The position numbers and the translations under genes were made by a program. A DNA stretch of 64,000 bases from Borrelia persica No12 (GTDB lineage Bacteria > Spirochaetota > Spirochaetia > Borreliales > Borreliaceae): positions 62,001-126,000 of the forward strand of contig NZ_AYOT01000225.1 in the NCBI RefSeq assembly GCF_000500045.1. Reading direction: 5' to 3'. Of this stretch, positions 47,960 to 56,651 are shown in pieces. How positions within the stretch are numbered: position 1 is the stretch's first letter; each line of letters begins with the position of its first letter. Below the pieces are notes generated by a model. It made no database searches and was not told the origin of the DNA. It was given only the letters and a program-made list of their open reading frames with translations.

Positions 47960-48259
47960 GAGATTGAAGTTGGTATTTTGTCTTATGTTATAATTTTTAA
48001 TCTAGTTGTACAAATTTTATATTTTTCAGTTATAAGTTTAAAAGATATAATATAATCTTTATAGAAATATTTAATATTAAATATGTTAGTATAAATAATA
48101 TTGTTTATTTGCATGAGTTTTTTAAGTAAATTCAGATTATTAATTATTTTTTTGGAGTTAAAAAATAGCAAATATGTGAGTGTTAATTAGATTTTGATTC
48201 AAGTAATCAATTTCTTTGAGTCATGTATTAATTTTTATGTGCTTTGAGGTGTTATATAA
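47960..48259. other. Intergenic region with an orphan promoter and palindrome
   Basis: There is no credible gene here. The stretch contains an extended -10 (TGTTATAAT, 47986-47994), an 18-bp perfect palindrome (48067-48084) and an inverted repeat TTGATT-5 bases-AATCAA (48194-48210). The short minus-strand frame at 47983-48171 is low-complexity and not convincing. The region may be a long leader for the next gene or hold a small RNA. Confidence 0.5.
47986..47994 (+). promoter_or_regulatory. Extended -10 promoter element, about 265 bases before the next gene
   Basis: TGTTATAAT matches the TGnTATAAT extended -10 exactly. There is a TTGAAG at 47964-47969 with a 19-base spacer. Transcription would begin near 48001, giving a leader of about 260 bases before the phosphoribosyltransferase start. 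Confidence 0.55.
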
Positions 48260-48850
48260 ATGAAAAAATTCATTTCTTATGAAGATATTAGAATAAATGG
48301 TCTTAAACTTGCTTATAAGATTTATAAAGATGGATTTATTCCTGACATTATGTATGTCTCTTTAAGGGGTGGTGCTTATCTTGGCAATATTATTAGTGAG
48401 TTTTTTAAGTTTATTAAGGTAGAAAAGCCTCTTCTTTATGCTGCTGTTGTTGCAAGATCGTATGATATTTCAAATACGCAAAAAAAGATAATGATAGATG
48501 GATGGACATATGATCCGAAATATTTAAGAGCAGGAGATAATGTTTTATTAGTTGATGATATTTTTGATACTGGACGTACAATTATTCATTTAAGAGATGA
48601 AGTTTTAAAGAGAGGAATAGATAGTCAAAATGTTAAGATAGCTGTTTATGATTATAAAGAGCGTGGACATGTAGATTATAAACCTGATTATTATGTTAAT
48701 AGGTATTCCGATGAGAATGATTTGGCTACTTGGATACATTACAGCAATCATGAATTAATTGGATTATCAGAAGATGAGTATAAATTAAATTTTGTTAATT
48801 TAGATGACGAGTTAAGAAATATTTTAAGGTTTTTATCAAGAAAACTTTAA
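48260..48850 (+). CDS. Phosphoribosyltransferase family protein, substrate unknown
   Basis: The 196-residue protein belongs to the type I phosphoribosyltransferases. The PRPP-binding loop is VLLVDDIFDTGRT near 94-106. DIMYVSLRGGAYLGNI supplies the early loop, and PDYYVNRY with WIHY resembles the base-pocket end of xanthine or hypoxanthine-guanine enzymes. Borrelia has a very reduced nucleotide metabolism, so the true base is uncertain. GAGGT lies nine bases before the ATG. The 3' end overlaps the opposing gene by four bases. Confidence 0.87.
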   Translation: MKKFISYEDIRINGLKLAYKIYKDGFIPDIMYVSLRGGAYLGNIISEFFKFIKVEKPLLYAAVVARSYDISNTQKKIMIDGWTYDPKYLRAGDNVLLVDDIFDTGRTIIHLRDEVLKRGIDSQNVKIAVYDYKERGHVDYKPDYYVNRYSDENDLATWIHYSNHELIGLSEDEYKLNFVNLDDELRNILRFLSRKL

Positions 48851-49446
48851 TTTTGTTCGATCTTGATATATTCTAGTTCTTTATATCCTCTTATGTTTAA
48901 TGCTTTTGTTATTTCTCCTAGGTTATCTTCTAAAATTGGGCCAATTAAAGCAAAATCTTTTTTTATTTTTGTGTTTATTTTATTTAGTGATTTGATTTTT
49001 TTAAATCTATCTTTTGCATGGGTTGGATAGACTTTAATATTATACCATATATCTTTTTCTGAATTTGATTCTTGTATTTTGATTGTGTCAGTTTTGTCTT
49101 TAGGATAATATACTTTGTTTGATTTTTTTATTTTAACATTACCATTTGTTTGTCTATTTATATTTTTCTTTGTATTGGTTTTATAAATATCAAAATTTGT
49201 GTCTTCTTCTCTTGTTTGCCTTGTAATCTCATAATTATAATTTCTTTTTTTGTTTGGATAATGTATTTTTTTTGATTTGTTTATCTTAAGTTTTTCTTTG
49301 TCGTGTTGATTGTTTAAATTTTTCTTTGTGATTTCTTCTTCTATATTTGAAAATATCTTAAAATTATTTTTTGGTTTTTCATTTGCAAATGTCATTAATA
49401 TTGATGATATTAATAATAATATTTTACATAAGATTCTAATTTGCAA
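48847..49446 (-). CDS. Exported protein with a possible C-terminal SPOR-like domain
   Basis: I cannot assign a family with confidence. From TTG 49446, which has AAAGGAG seven bases upstream, the product is 199 residues with a signal peptide (KILLLISSILMTFA, cut before NEKP). A basic, Asn/Lys-rich middle contains two similar segments, KSKKIHYPNKK and KSNKVYYPKDK. The last 65 residues (WYNIKVYPTH to FALIGPILEDNLGEITKAL and ELEYIKIE) follow a SPOR-like strand-helix-strand pattern. It lies 23 bases downstream of asnS and is probably cotranscribed with it. Confidence 0.78.
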   Translation of the reverse strand: MQIRILCKILLLISSILMTFANEKPKNNFKIFSNIEEEITKKNLNNQHDKEKLKINKSKKIHYPNKKRNYNYEITRQTREEDTNFDIYKTNTKKNINRQTNGNVKIKKSNKVYYPKDKTDTIKIQESNSEKDIWYNIKVYPTHAKDRFKKIKSLNKINTKIKKDFALIGPILEDNLGEITKALNIRGYKELEYIKIEQN

Positions 49447-49469
49447 TGCTTTTCTCCTTTCTAAAACTC

Positions 49470-50855
49470 TCAAAAATAAAGAGTTTTAGGAGTTCTTGGA
49501 AATGGAATAACATCTCTGATATTAGCCATTCCTGTTGTATATTGTAACAATCTTTCAAGTCCAAGTCCAAATCCAGAATGGGGAGTTGATCCAAATCTCC
49601 TTAAGTCTAAATACCAATTGAGAGTTTCTATTTCTAAGTTTAACTCTTTTATTCTATTATTCAATTTATCTAAATTATCTTCTCTTTCACTTCCACCAAT
49701 GATTTCTCCAATGCGTGGAACTAAAATATCCATTCCTTTGACAGTTTTATTATCTTGATTCATTTTCATATAAAAGGCTTTAAAATCTTTTGGATAATCA
49801 ATAACCGTAGTAGGTTTTTTAATAATTTCTTCTGTTAAATATCTCTCATGTTCTGTTTGTAAATCCATGCCCCAATAAGGTTTTATTTCAAATGTTTTTG
49901 TTGCATTTTCAAGTTTTTTAATGGCTTGAGTATAGGTGATAACTTCAAATTTAGAGTTTATTACATCTTCAATTTTTTTTATTACTCCCTTTTCAATGAA
50001 ATTGTCAAAGAATTCCATGTCTTCATAACAGTGATTTAAGGTTTCTTTTAAGATGTATTTTAAAAAATCTTCTGCTAAATTGATATTGTCTTCAAGAGTA
50101 AAGAATGCCATTTCAGGTTCAATCATCCAAAATTCTGAAGCATGGCGTGTTGTATTTGAGTTTTCTGCTCTAAATGTAGGACCAAATGTATATATTTTTG
50201 ATAAAGCCATTGCATAAGCTTCTCCGTGTAATTGACCAGTTACCGTAAGAAATGCTTGTTTGCCAAAAAAATCATTTTTAAAATCAATTTCTTTTTTGTT
50301 TGCAAGTTCATTAAAGTTTAGGGTAGAGACACGAAATATCTCACCAGCTCCTTCTCCGTCATTTGATGTAATGATTGGGGTATTGACATACAAAAATCCA
50401 TTTTTTTGAAAATATTCATGAATTTTATAAGAAACGTGGTTTCTAATTCTGGCAACAGCTCCAAATGTATTAGTACGAATTCTTAGATGAGGAATCTCTC
50501 TTAAGAATTCAAAAGAGTGCCTTTTTTTTTGTAATAGATATGTTTCTTGGTCTGATTCTCCAATGACATTGAAACTTGTTGTTTTAATTTCATAAGTCTG
50601 TCCTTTTGCAGGGCTTAAAATTAAAGTTCCAGTTAAAGATATACTGGTGCCTGTTGTAAGTTTTTTAAATTCTTTTTTTTTAAATTGAGGATTATCTTCA
50701 TCAATAACAGCTTGAATTCCTTTAATATTTGATCCGTCGTTAATTTCTAAAAATGAAATTTTACCATTACTGCGTTTTGTTCTAATCCATCCTTTTACTG
50801 TGATTGTACTATCTGGTATAGGATTGTTTAATATTTCTTTGATACTTTTGTACAT
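49470..50855 (-). CDS. asnS: Asparaginyl-tRNA synthetase
   Basis: This enzyme charges tRNA-Asn. The 461-residue class IIb synthetase has an N-terminal OB anticodon-binding domain (VKGWIRTKRSNGKISFLEINDGS), motif 2 FRAENSNTTRHASEFWMIEPEM and motif 3 GFGLGLERLLQYTTGMANIRDV. The asparagine-type features separate it from AspRS. ATG 50855 has GGAGC just upstream; ATG 50870 would include the binding site. It is divergent from murI and leads a minus-strand pair. Confidence 0.95.
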   Translation of the reverse strand: MYKSIKEILNNPIPDSTITVKGWIRTKRSNGKISFLEINDGSNIKGIQAVIDEDNPQFKKKEFKKLTTGTSISLTGTLILSPAKGQTYEIKTTSFNVIGESDQETYLLQKKRHSFEFLREIPHLRIRTNTFGAVARIRNHVSYKIHEYFQKNGFLYVNTPIITSNDGEGAGEIFRVSTLNFNELANKKEIDFKNDFFGKQAFLTVTGQLHGEAYAMALSKIYTFGPTFRAENSNTTRHASEFWMIEPEMAFFTLEDNINLAEDFLKYILKETLNHCYEDMEFFDNFIEKGVIKKIEDVINSKFEVITYTQAIKKLENATKTFEIKPYWGMDLQTEHERYLTEEIIKKPTTVIDYPKDFKAFYMKMNQDNKTVKGMDILVPRIGEIIGGSEREDNLDKLNNRIKELNLEIETLNWYLDLRRFGSTPHSGFGLGLERLLQYTTGMANIRDVIPFPRTPKTLYF

Positions 50856-50933
50856 ATTTGCTCCTTCCATAATTTGCTTTTATTATAACTATAGTTTAAG
50901 CCCTTGTTATTTGATTATATCTCATAATAGTTA

Positions 50934-50962
50934 TTGCAAGAGGATAAATTAATTTTTATACT
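50934..50962 (+). promoter_or_regulatory. Promoter of the murI run
   Basis: TTGCAA (50934-50939), a 17-base spacer and TATACT (50957-50962) form a good promoter with a leader of about 12 bases before the murI ATG. On the other strand, TATAAT (50882-50887) could serve asnS. Confidence 0.65.
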
Positions 50963-50980
50963 TAAATTTAAGTAAGGTTT

Positions 50981-51745
50981 ATGAGCAAATTAAAAGATGT
51001 TATAGTGATTTTTGATTCGGGTATTGGTGGGCTTTCTTATTTGGAGTATATAACTAAAAAATTGTTTAATAAAAATTATATTTATATTGCGGATAATAAA
51101 AATTTTCCTTATGGTGATAAGAGTTCAGAATTCCTTTTAAATGAAATTTTAAAATTGGTTTTAAAATTGAAACAGATGTATAATATTGTTTCAATGGTTA
51201 TTGCTTGTAATACGGCTTCTATTAGTGTTTATAATAAATTAAATTTTAATTTTCCTATAATATATACTTTACCTTCAGTCAGTTTAGTAGAAGAACTTAT
51301 GTTTAAAAGAGTGATGTTAATTGCAACAAGTACTACTATTAATAGTGAATTTGTTAAAGGAGAGCAAGATAATCATGCAGATTTGATTTTGAAATCTGCA
51401 TGTGAGCTTGTAAAGTTTGTTGAATATGGAGATAGATTTAAAGAGGATGCGTTTGAGTATTTAAAATCTTTAAAATTTGAGGTCAAAGCTACTAAGAGAG
51501 ATGTGGTTTTTTTGGGTTGCACGCATTACTTACATATTAAAGATATAATAGAGAATTTTTTAGAAATTCCTGTTTATGATAATCGTCAACTTGTTACTAA
51601 TGAGGTTAGTAAATTATTCAAAAATATTGACAATAGTGATTATTGTTTTAAGCATTATTTTTATTTAACACAATATAAAGATTTATGCTTTTATAAAAAT
51701 TTTTTTAAGCGATATGATTTATATTTTAAAGGGATAATTGATTGA
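50981..51745 (+). CDS. murI: Glutamate racemase
   Basis: This enzyme makes D-glutamate for peptidoglycan. The 254-residue protein has the family set: [12 protein letters not shown] near the start, ACNTAS with the first catalytic cysteine, and LGCTHYLH with the second. GDKSS follows the conserved FPYG. Its stop overlaps the rsgA start by four bases. murI-rsgA-mutS2 are probably one transcript. Confidence 0.95.
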   Translation: MSKLKDVIVIFDSGIGGLSYLEYITKKLFNKNYIYIADNKNFPYGDKSSEFLLNEILKLVLKLKQMYNIVSMVIACNTASISVYNKLNFNFPIIYTLPSVSLVEELMFKRVMLIATSTTINSEFVKGEQDNHADLILKSACELVKFVEYGDRFKEDAFEYLKSLKFEVKATKRDVVFLGCTHYLHIKDIIENFLEIPVYDNRQLVTNEVSKLFKNIDNSDYCFKHYFYLTQYKDLCFYKNFFKRYDLYFKGIID

Positions 51746-52689
51746 ATAGTCATAAATTTGAAGTTTTATGGGGTGTTAATAATATTTATTCTATTGTTTC
51801 AGTTGACACTAATGTGGTTTATGAGGGTGTTATTAAGGGGAAAGTTTTGCATACTCGGGAGAGAGAATATAGTCCTTTAGTTCCAGGTGATTTTGTTTGC
51901 GGTGATATTTATGATGAAAGTAAGGTGTATATTCAAGAGAGAATGGAACGTAAGAATGTTCTTTGGCGTTACAATAAAAAGGTTGCTTTAAAACAAGTTA
52001 TTGTTTCAAATATTGATAATGTTTTGATTGTGAGTTCTGCTAATCTTCCCGAATTTAAAAATTCATTTGTTGATAGGGCATTGGTAGTTGCTGAGGAACA
52101 GGGAATTACTCCTATTATTTTGGTAAATAAGGTTGATAAGGGCATAAGCCTTAGAGTTGATTCTTTTATTAAGATTTATGAAAATTTAGGTTATAAAGTT
52201 ATTAAGACTTCTGTTGTTACTTTACAGGGTATTGATGAAGTAAAAAATATTATTAAAAATTCGAAAACTTCTTTTATTGGACAGTCTGGAGTTGGAAAAT
52301 CTTCACTTATAAATTTGATAGATTCAAATGCAGCTCAGGCTATAAATGAGATATCTTATAAATATGCACGAGGCAGACATACTACGGTTTATGCTGTGGC
52401 TTTTCGTTCTGATAGTGAGATTGTCATTGATACTCCTGGAATAAAGGAATTTGGTATTGAAAGTTTAGAATATTTTGATCTTAAATATTATTTTAGAGAA
52501 TTTCAAGATTTAAATGATTTATGTAAATTTAATTCTTGCTTGCACATAAATGAGCCAAATTGTTTTGTAATAAGTCAAATTGGAGCTAAAATTTCAGTAG
52601 CTAGGTATAATAGTTATTTAAAAATTACAGATGAACTTAAGAGATATAAAAATTATGCAAGAGAAATATTTGGAAAAAATCGATTTTGA
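51742..52689 (+). CDS. rsgA: Small ribosomal subunit biogenesis GTPase RsgA
   Basis: RsgA is a circularly permuted GTPase that checks 30S maturation. The 315 residues have an N-terminal OB domain, then the permuted G motifs: NKVD (G4) near 133, the P-loop GQSGVGKSS at 180-188 (G1) and DTPG (G3). The zinc-binding end has CKFNSCLH and NCFV. The start is TTG with GGGA eight bases upstream, overlapping murI. The mutS2 start overlaps its end by 35 bases. Confidence 0.95.
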   Translation: MNSHKFEVLWGVNNIYSIVSVDTNVVYEGVIKGKVLHTREREYSPLVPGDFVCGDIYDESKVYIQERMERKNVLWRYNKKVALKQVIVSNIDNVLIVSSANLPEFKNSFVDRALVVAEEQGITPIILVNKVDKGISLRVDSFIKIYENLGYKVIKTSVVTLQGIDEVKNIIKNSKTSFIGQSGVGKSSLINLIDSNAAQAINEISYKYARGRHTTVYAVAFRSDSEIVIDTPGIKEFGIESLEYFDLKYYFREFQDLNDLCKFNSCLHINEPNCFVISQIGAKISVARYNSYLKITDELKRYKNYAREIFGKNRF

Positions 52690-54985
52690 TCAAATATTAT
52701 CTTCAGTTGCATCTTATGTAACTACTTCGGATACGCTTAAGCTTTTAAGTGAGCAACAAATATTGAAAACCGAGAGAGAAGTTAATCAAATATGTTCTTT
52801 TGTTAAGATAATTAAAAATCTTATTGAGGTTTATGAGGAATATCCAAATTCTTATCTTGAGAGTATAAATGATTCTATTGTTATGCTTCTTAAAAGTAAT
52901 TCTAGAATTTCTATTGAAGAGGTTAAAAATATTATTCTTTTTCTAAAAGAAATTTTAAAGATAATGCTTTTTTTAGAAAAAAATGAACTTAAAACTCAGA
53001 GTGAAATTGAAGTTTTGAAAAATTTATTATTTGTAGATCCAAATTTAAAGTCTTTATTAGAGATTTTGTGCAAATATGTTGATATTGATGAACTTACAAT
53101 AAAGCATGGTGTTGATAAAAAATATGATGAGATTAATTTTGAGATTGGTAACTTGAATAAAAAAATTGAAAAGCAAATTAAACAGATAATAGGTTTACAT
53201 TCAAATTACTTAACCTCTACTCTTGTTTATTATAAATCGGGTAAATGTACCATTGCTCTTAAATCAAGTTTTAAGAAAAAAATTAAAGGTAATATTATAT
53301 CTATTTCCTCATCGGGTGAAACATTGTATGTTGAACCAAATGAAATAGTAAGTGAAAATAATAGATTGAGTTTTTTGAATTTTGAAAAGACACGTATAGT
53401 TTTTAAAATTTTGCAAGAACTGTCAGATGAAATTCGCAAACATATTGTTCTATTAAAATCTCTTTATGATAATTTTATATATTATGATTCTCTAAAGTCT
53501 AGAGCAATTTATGGGATTCACAATAAAGGGATATTCCCTAAATTTAATGATAATTTGAATATTGTAAATGCTAGGCATCCTTTAATAGATAATGCCAAAC
53601 CCATAAATTTTTCTCCTTTAAATAATAGGGTTGTGGTTATTACAGGTCCTAATGCTGGTGGAAAAACGGCAACGTTAAAAACGGTTGCTCTTTTGAGTGC
53701 TATGTTGCAATTTGGCATTCCAATTCCAGTTGATGAATCTAGTACCTTTAAGGTTTTTGATAATATTTTAGTTGATATAGGAGATGAACAGTCAATTGTA
53801 AATTCACTATCTACTTTTTCAAGTCATATGAAGAATATTGCTTATATTTTAGAGCATGCAACAAAAGACAGTCTTTTGATATTTGATGAATTTTGTTCAG
53901 GTACTGATATTGAACAGGGTCAGGCATTGGCTATAGCTATCCTTGAATATTTAATTGACATTAGTGCTTTTGTGATCATTTCAACTCATTATAGTGCTCT
54001 TAAATATTTTGCATATACCCATGAATATGTTATTAATGCTTCAATGCAAATGAATTTAGATAGTATGGAGCCCAATTATAATTTAATGTTTTCTGTTCCA
54101 GGAAAAAGTTTCGCTTTTAATGTTGCAAGCAAATCTTTTATTGACCCTAACATCATATCTAGAGCTAAAGATATTTATGCATGTAATAAGACAGAAGTTA
54201 ATGAAATATTGGAGAGACTTACAGAGAAGGAAAGGGAAATATATTTACTTGATGAGAGAGTAAAAGATAAACTTAAATTTGTTGAGCTTAAGGAAAGTGA
54301 GATTAATGATATTCGGAATAATCTTATCTTGAGAGAAAGAGATTTGGAAAAGAATTTTCTCAATGAGCAAAAGGAGTTTTTAAAAAAATCAAGGCAGACT
54401 TTAGAAAATTTAGTTAGGGAGATAAAAGAAGGTAATGTTTCTACTCTTAAGAATAAGGAATTTATGGCTGATATTTCAGATAATATAGCTGCTAAGGTTG
54501 CTAAAATTAAAACCTTGAATCACGAAATTGCTGATAAAGTTGAATTTAGAGTGGGAGATAGAGTTAGAGTATCTGGTTCTTCAGGAGAAATAATAGGTGT
54601 TACTAAGAAAGGATTTATTGTAAATACAGGTGTATTTAAGATTACAGTTGCGGCTGATAGTTTAGAGAAAATATTGGACAATAATAAATTGTCGAAAGAT
54701 TGTAAGAAAAAATTTAGTGTTTCTTTTGAAGAGCAAGATGATATATTAAGTTTAACAGTTGATATTAGGGGAATGAGGGTAGTTGAGGCTATAGACTTTT
54801 TGGGTAAAAAAATAGATAATATGTTACTGAGAAATGTTTCTCGCTTCGAGATTATTCATGGCAAAGGAGAAGGTTTGCTAATGGAAGGGGTACATGCATT
54901 TTTAAAAGATATAACTTTTATTAAAAAATATTATTTTGCTCATCCAAATGATGGAGGAGTTGGAAAAACAATAGTAGAATTTTAA
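52655..54985 (+). CDS. mutS2: MutS2 family ATPase/endonuclease
   Basis: MutS2 binds branched DNA or stalled ribosomes in other bacteria, and its role here is not settled. The 776 residues have the MutS core without the mismatch domain, Walker A GPNAGGKT at 331-338, a Walker B LLIFDEF region near 408, a long coiled-coil at about 510-610, and a C-terminal Smr domain (DIRG at 703, HGKGEG at 735). ATG 52655 is chosen by fit to the family start. The upstream binding site is weak, so coupling to rsgA is likely. Confidence 0.93.
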   Translation: MQEKYLEKIDFDQILSSVASYVTTSDTLKLLSEQQILKTEREVNQICSFVKIIKNLIEVYEEYPNSYLESINDSIVMLLKSNSRISIEEVKNIILFLKEILKIMLFLEKNELKTQSEIEVLKNLLFVDPNLKSLLEILCKYVDIDELTIKHGVDKKYDEINFEIGNLNKKIEKQIKQIIGLHSNYLTSTLVYYKSGKCTIALKSSFKKKIKGNIISISSSGETLYVEPNEIVSENNRLSFLNFEKTRIVFKILQELSDEIRKHIVLLKSLYDNFIYYDSLKSRAIYGIHNKGIFPKFNDNLNIVNARHPLIDNAKPINFSPLNNRVVVITGPNAGGKTATLKTVALLSAMLQFGIPIPVDESSTFKVFDNILVDIGDEQSIVNSLSTFSSHMKNIAYILEHATKDSLLIFDEFCSGTDIEQGQALAIAILEYLIDISAFVIISTHYSALKYFAYTHEYVINASMQMNLDSMEPNYNLMFSVPGKSFAFNVASKSFIDPNIISRAKDIYACNKTEVNEILERLTEKEREIYLLDERVKDKLKFVELKESEINDIRNNLILRERDLEKNFLNEQKEFLKKSRQTLENLVREIKEGNVSTLKNKEFMADISDNIAAKVAKIKTLNHEIADKVEFRVGDRVRVSGSSGEIIGVTKKGFIVNTGVFKITVAADSLEKILDNNKLSKDCKKKFSVSFEEQDDILSLTVDIRGMRVVEAIDFLGKKIDNMLLRNVSRFEIIHGKGEGLLMEGVHAFLKDITFIKKYYFAHPNDGGVGKTIVEF

Positions 54986-55381
54986 ATGGGTATATCAAAG
55001 TTTGAAAAATTTGAGAATGCATTGTTTAATATTTGTCTTTATGTTGATTCTGTTCTTGAAGATGAATTTGGTAATGCTTATGAAATGCATCCAAGTAGGC
55101 CTTCTAGAGGTAAAGCAGCTAATGGAATTTTGGATGGACTCTTTCGTGTTACAACTTCTTTTACACTCGGATATGGTTCTAAATTTGGTAAAGGATATTT
55201 AATCATTATTGAAATAATAACTCTTTGTGCGGTTGATGTAGAATTTAGTAAAAAAATTGTAGAAAAGGGTATTGAAGTTTTTCGTGAAAAACTTAAGGAG
55301 AAGTTTCCCCAAAAAAACCTGTGTATAGTTTATGATATTAATGTTTATAAGATTATTGGTGATTTTTTTTATGATGTGTGA
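54986..55381 (+). CDS. Conserved-looking hypothetical protein
   Basis: This 131-residue protein starts directly after the mutS2 stop (TAA ATG), so the two are almost certainly translated together. It has no signal peptide. The middle has a striking polar and glycine-rich stretch (EMHPSRPSRGKAANGILDGLF, then FTLGYGSKFGKGYLI), which could be a nucleic-acid or nucleotide contact. Helices follow at each side. I recognise no family. Confidence 0.8.
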   Translation: MGISKFEKFENALFNICLYVDSVLEDEFGNAYEMHPSRPSRGKAANGILDGLFRVTTSFTLGYGSKFGKGYLIIIEIITLCAVDVEFSKKIVEKGIEVFREKLKEKFPQKNLCIVYDINVYKIIGDFFYDV

Positions 55382-55417
55382 TTTGAGTATTTTGACTTTT
55401 AATAGTCGAAAATTTAT

Positions 55418-55426
55418 TGGTATACT
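55418..55426 (+). promoter_or_regulatory. Candidate V-ATPase operon promoter, extended -10
   Basis: TGGTATACT is a good extended -10 (TATACT at 55421-55426), 61 bases before the first V-ATPase gene. TTGACT at 55392-55397 is too far upstream (23 bases) for a normal -35. Confidence 0.5.
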
Positions 55427-55487
55427 TTATCTAAAGATTTGTTTCTTTAATATTTTGAATTATTCTTTTATATATTAAGGAGTTCTA

Positions 55488-56084
55488 GTGCAATTTGAAG
55501 TTAAGAATTTGATAAGTAAAATTAAGAAAGATGGACTTGATGAAGCTGAAAAGTTGGCAAATGAAATTATTCTAAATGCAAAAAGAGATGCTGAAGCTAT
55601 TATTTTAAAGGCTGAGAGTGATGCTAGAGAGTTAAAAATACAAGCTGAGAGAGAAGCTGATGATTATAAAAAATATTCTCTTGAAGCGTCTCGTCAAGCA
55701 GTTAGAGATTTAATTATTGGTACTGAGAATAGTATTAAGTCTCTTTTTGAATCTGCTTTAAAGGATTCTGTTTCTAGTATTTGTGATACTAACTTTTTAA
55801 GAGAACTTATTATTAGAGTTGTAGATGTTTGGAGTAAGGGTGATAAGATAGATATCATGCTTAGTGAAGCTGATATTGTTAGTTTATTATTTACTTTGAA
55901 AGCAGAGATAGGAAATAAGTTTGGGGATGCAATTGAAATTAAACCTTTTAAGGGCATAAATAAAGGGTTTAAAATCCGACAAAGAGACGGTAGTTTGTAT
56001 TATGATTTTACAGCAGAAGCTATTTCTGATATTATTTTTGAATATTTAAATCCAAGGTTTAAGGAAGTCATAAAATTGAATTAA
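55488..56084 (+). CDS. atpE: V-type ATPase subunit E
   Basis: This is the peripheral-stalk subunit of a V-type (A/V) rotary ATPase. The 198-residue product has a long charged N-terminal helix ([20 protein letters not shown], then KADSEAREL-type repeats) and a compact C-terminal domain ending in FKEVIKLN. The start is GTG with AAGGAG five bases upstream. It is first in the operon E-DUF2764-A-B-D-I-K. The symbol follows V-ATPase naming and must not be confused with the F-type c subunit. Confidence 0.88.
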   Translation: MQFEVKNLISKIKKDGLDEAEKLANEIILNAKRDAEAIILKAESDARELKIQAEREADDYKKYSLEASRQAVRDLIIGTENSIKSLFESALKDSVSSICDTNFLRELIIRVVDVWSKGDKIDIMLSEADIVSLLFTLKAEIGNKFGDAIEIKPFKGINKGFKIRQRDGSLYYDFTAEAISDIIFEYLNPRFKEVIKLN

Positions 56085-56094
56085 GGAGTGTGGT

Positions 56095-56640
56095 ATGTTA
56101 AATTCATATTACTATATCATATCCTCATTACCTTATCTTGATTTAAAAGCTGAAAAGGTATGGAGCATATCAGAATTTTTTGATAATGTTGAGATTGCAT
56201 TAAGTAAAGAGGATTTTCTTTTTCTAAAGGATTTGTCAGAGTTAAGATTTAATACAGGAAATTTAAAGGTCACTAGGCAATTTTTTGAATTTGAGGAAAT
56301 CATAAGGTATACTTTGGCAGTTATTAGGGCTGACAAGTTGGGATTTCCAAAAGATGTATATTTAGAATCTCATTATTTTTCTAATTCTTATTTGGGTATT
56401 TTAAAATCTCTTTGTCTTAAGGAAAATCCTTTGGAAGTGGAATTAGGACTTGATATTTTAAGGTGGCAATTTTTGACAGAGCTTGAAGTTGGAAATGAAT
56501 TTAACTTTGAAAAATTGGTGATCTATTTTTTAAAACTGATGTTAGTTTTAAGACAAAATCTCTTTATAGAGAACATAGGTGAAAAGAATTTTGATGATGT
56601 TTATGAAAAATTAAGCATACAAATAAGTAAAAGTTTTTGA
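56095..56640 (+). CDS. V-ATPase-associated DUF2764 protein
   Basis: This 181-residue helical protein belongs, by the opening [14 protein letters not shown], to the DUF2764 group found beside V-type ATPase genes in spirochaetes and Bacteroidetes. The rest is made of helices without visible catalytic motifs. It sits between E and A, where archaeal-type operons carry subunit C, and no other C candidate is in the operon. Whether it replaces C is inference. Confidence 0.8.
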   Translation: MLNSYYYIISSLPYLDLKAEKVWSISEFFDNVEIALSKEDFLFLKDLSELRFNTGNLKVTRQFFEFEEIIRYTLAVIRADKLGFPKDVYLESHYFSNSYLGILKSLCLKENPLEVELGLDILRWQFLTELEVGNEFNFEKLVIYFLKLMLVLRQNLFIENIGEKNFDDVYEKLSIQISKSF

Positions 56641-56651
56641 AGGGAATTTAG

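Noticed and set aside
47983-48171. Minus-strand 62-codon frame after htrA
   Set aside because: Low-complexity Ile, Asn and Lys content, no ribosome binding site, and it overlaps the promoter-like element; probably chance in AT-rich DNA.
55392-55397. TTGACT as the -35 box of the V-ATPase promoter
   Set aside because: The spacing to TATACT is 23 bases, too long. The extended -10 alone is the better explanation.
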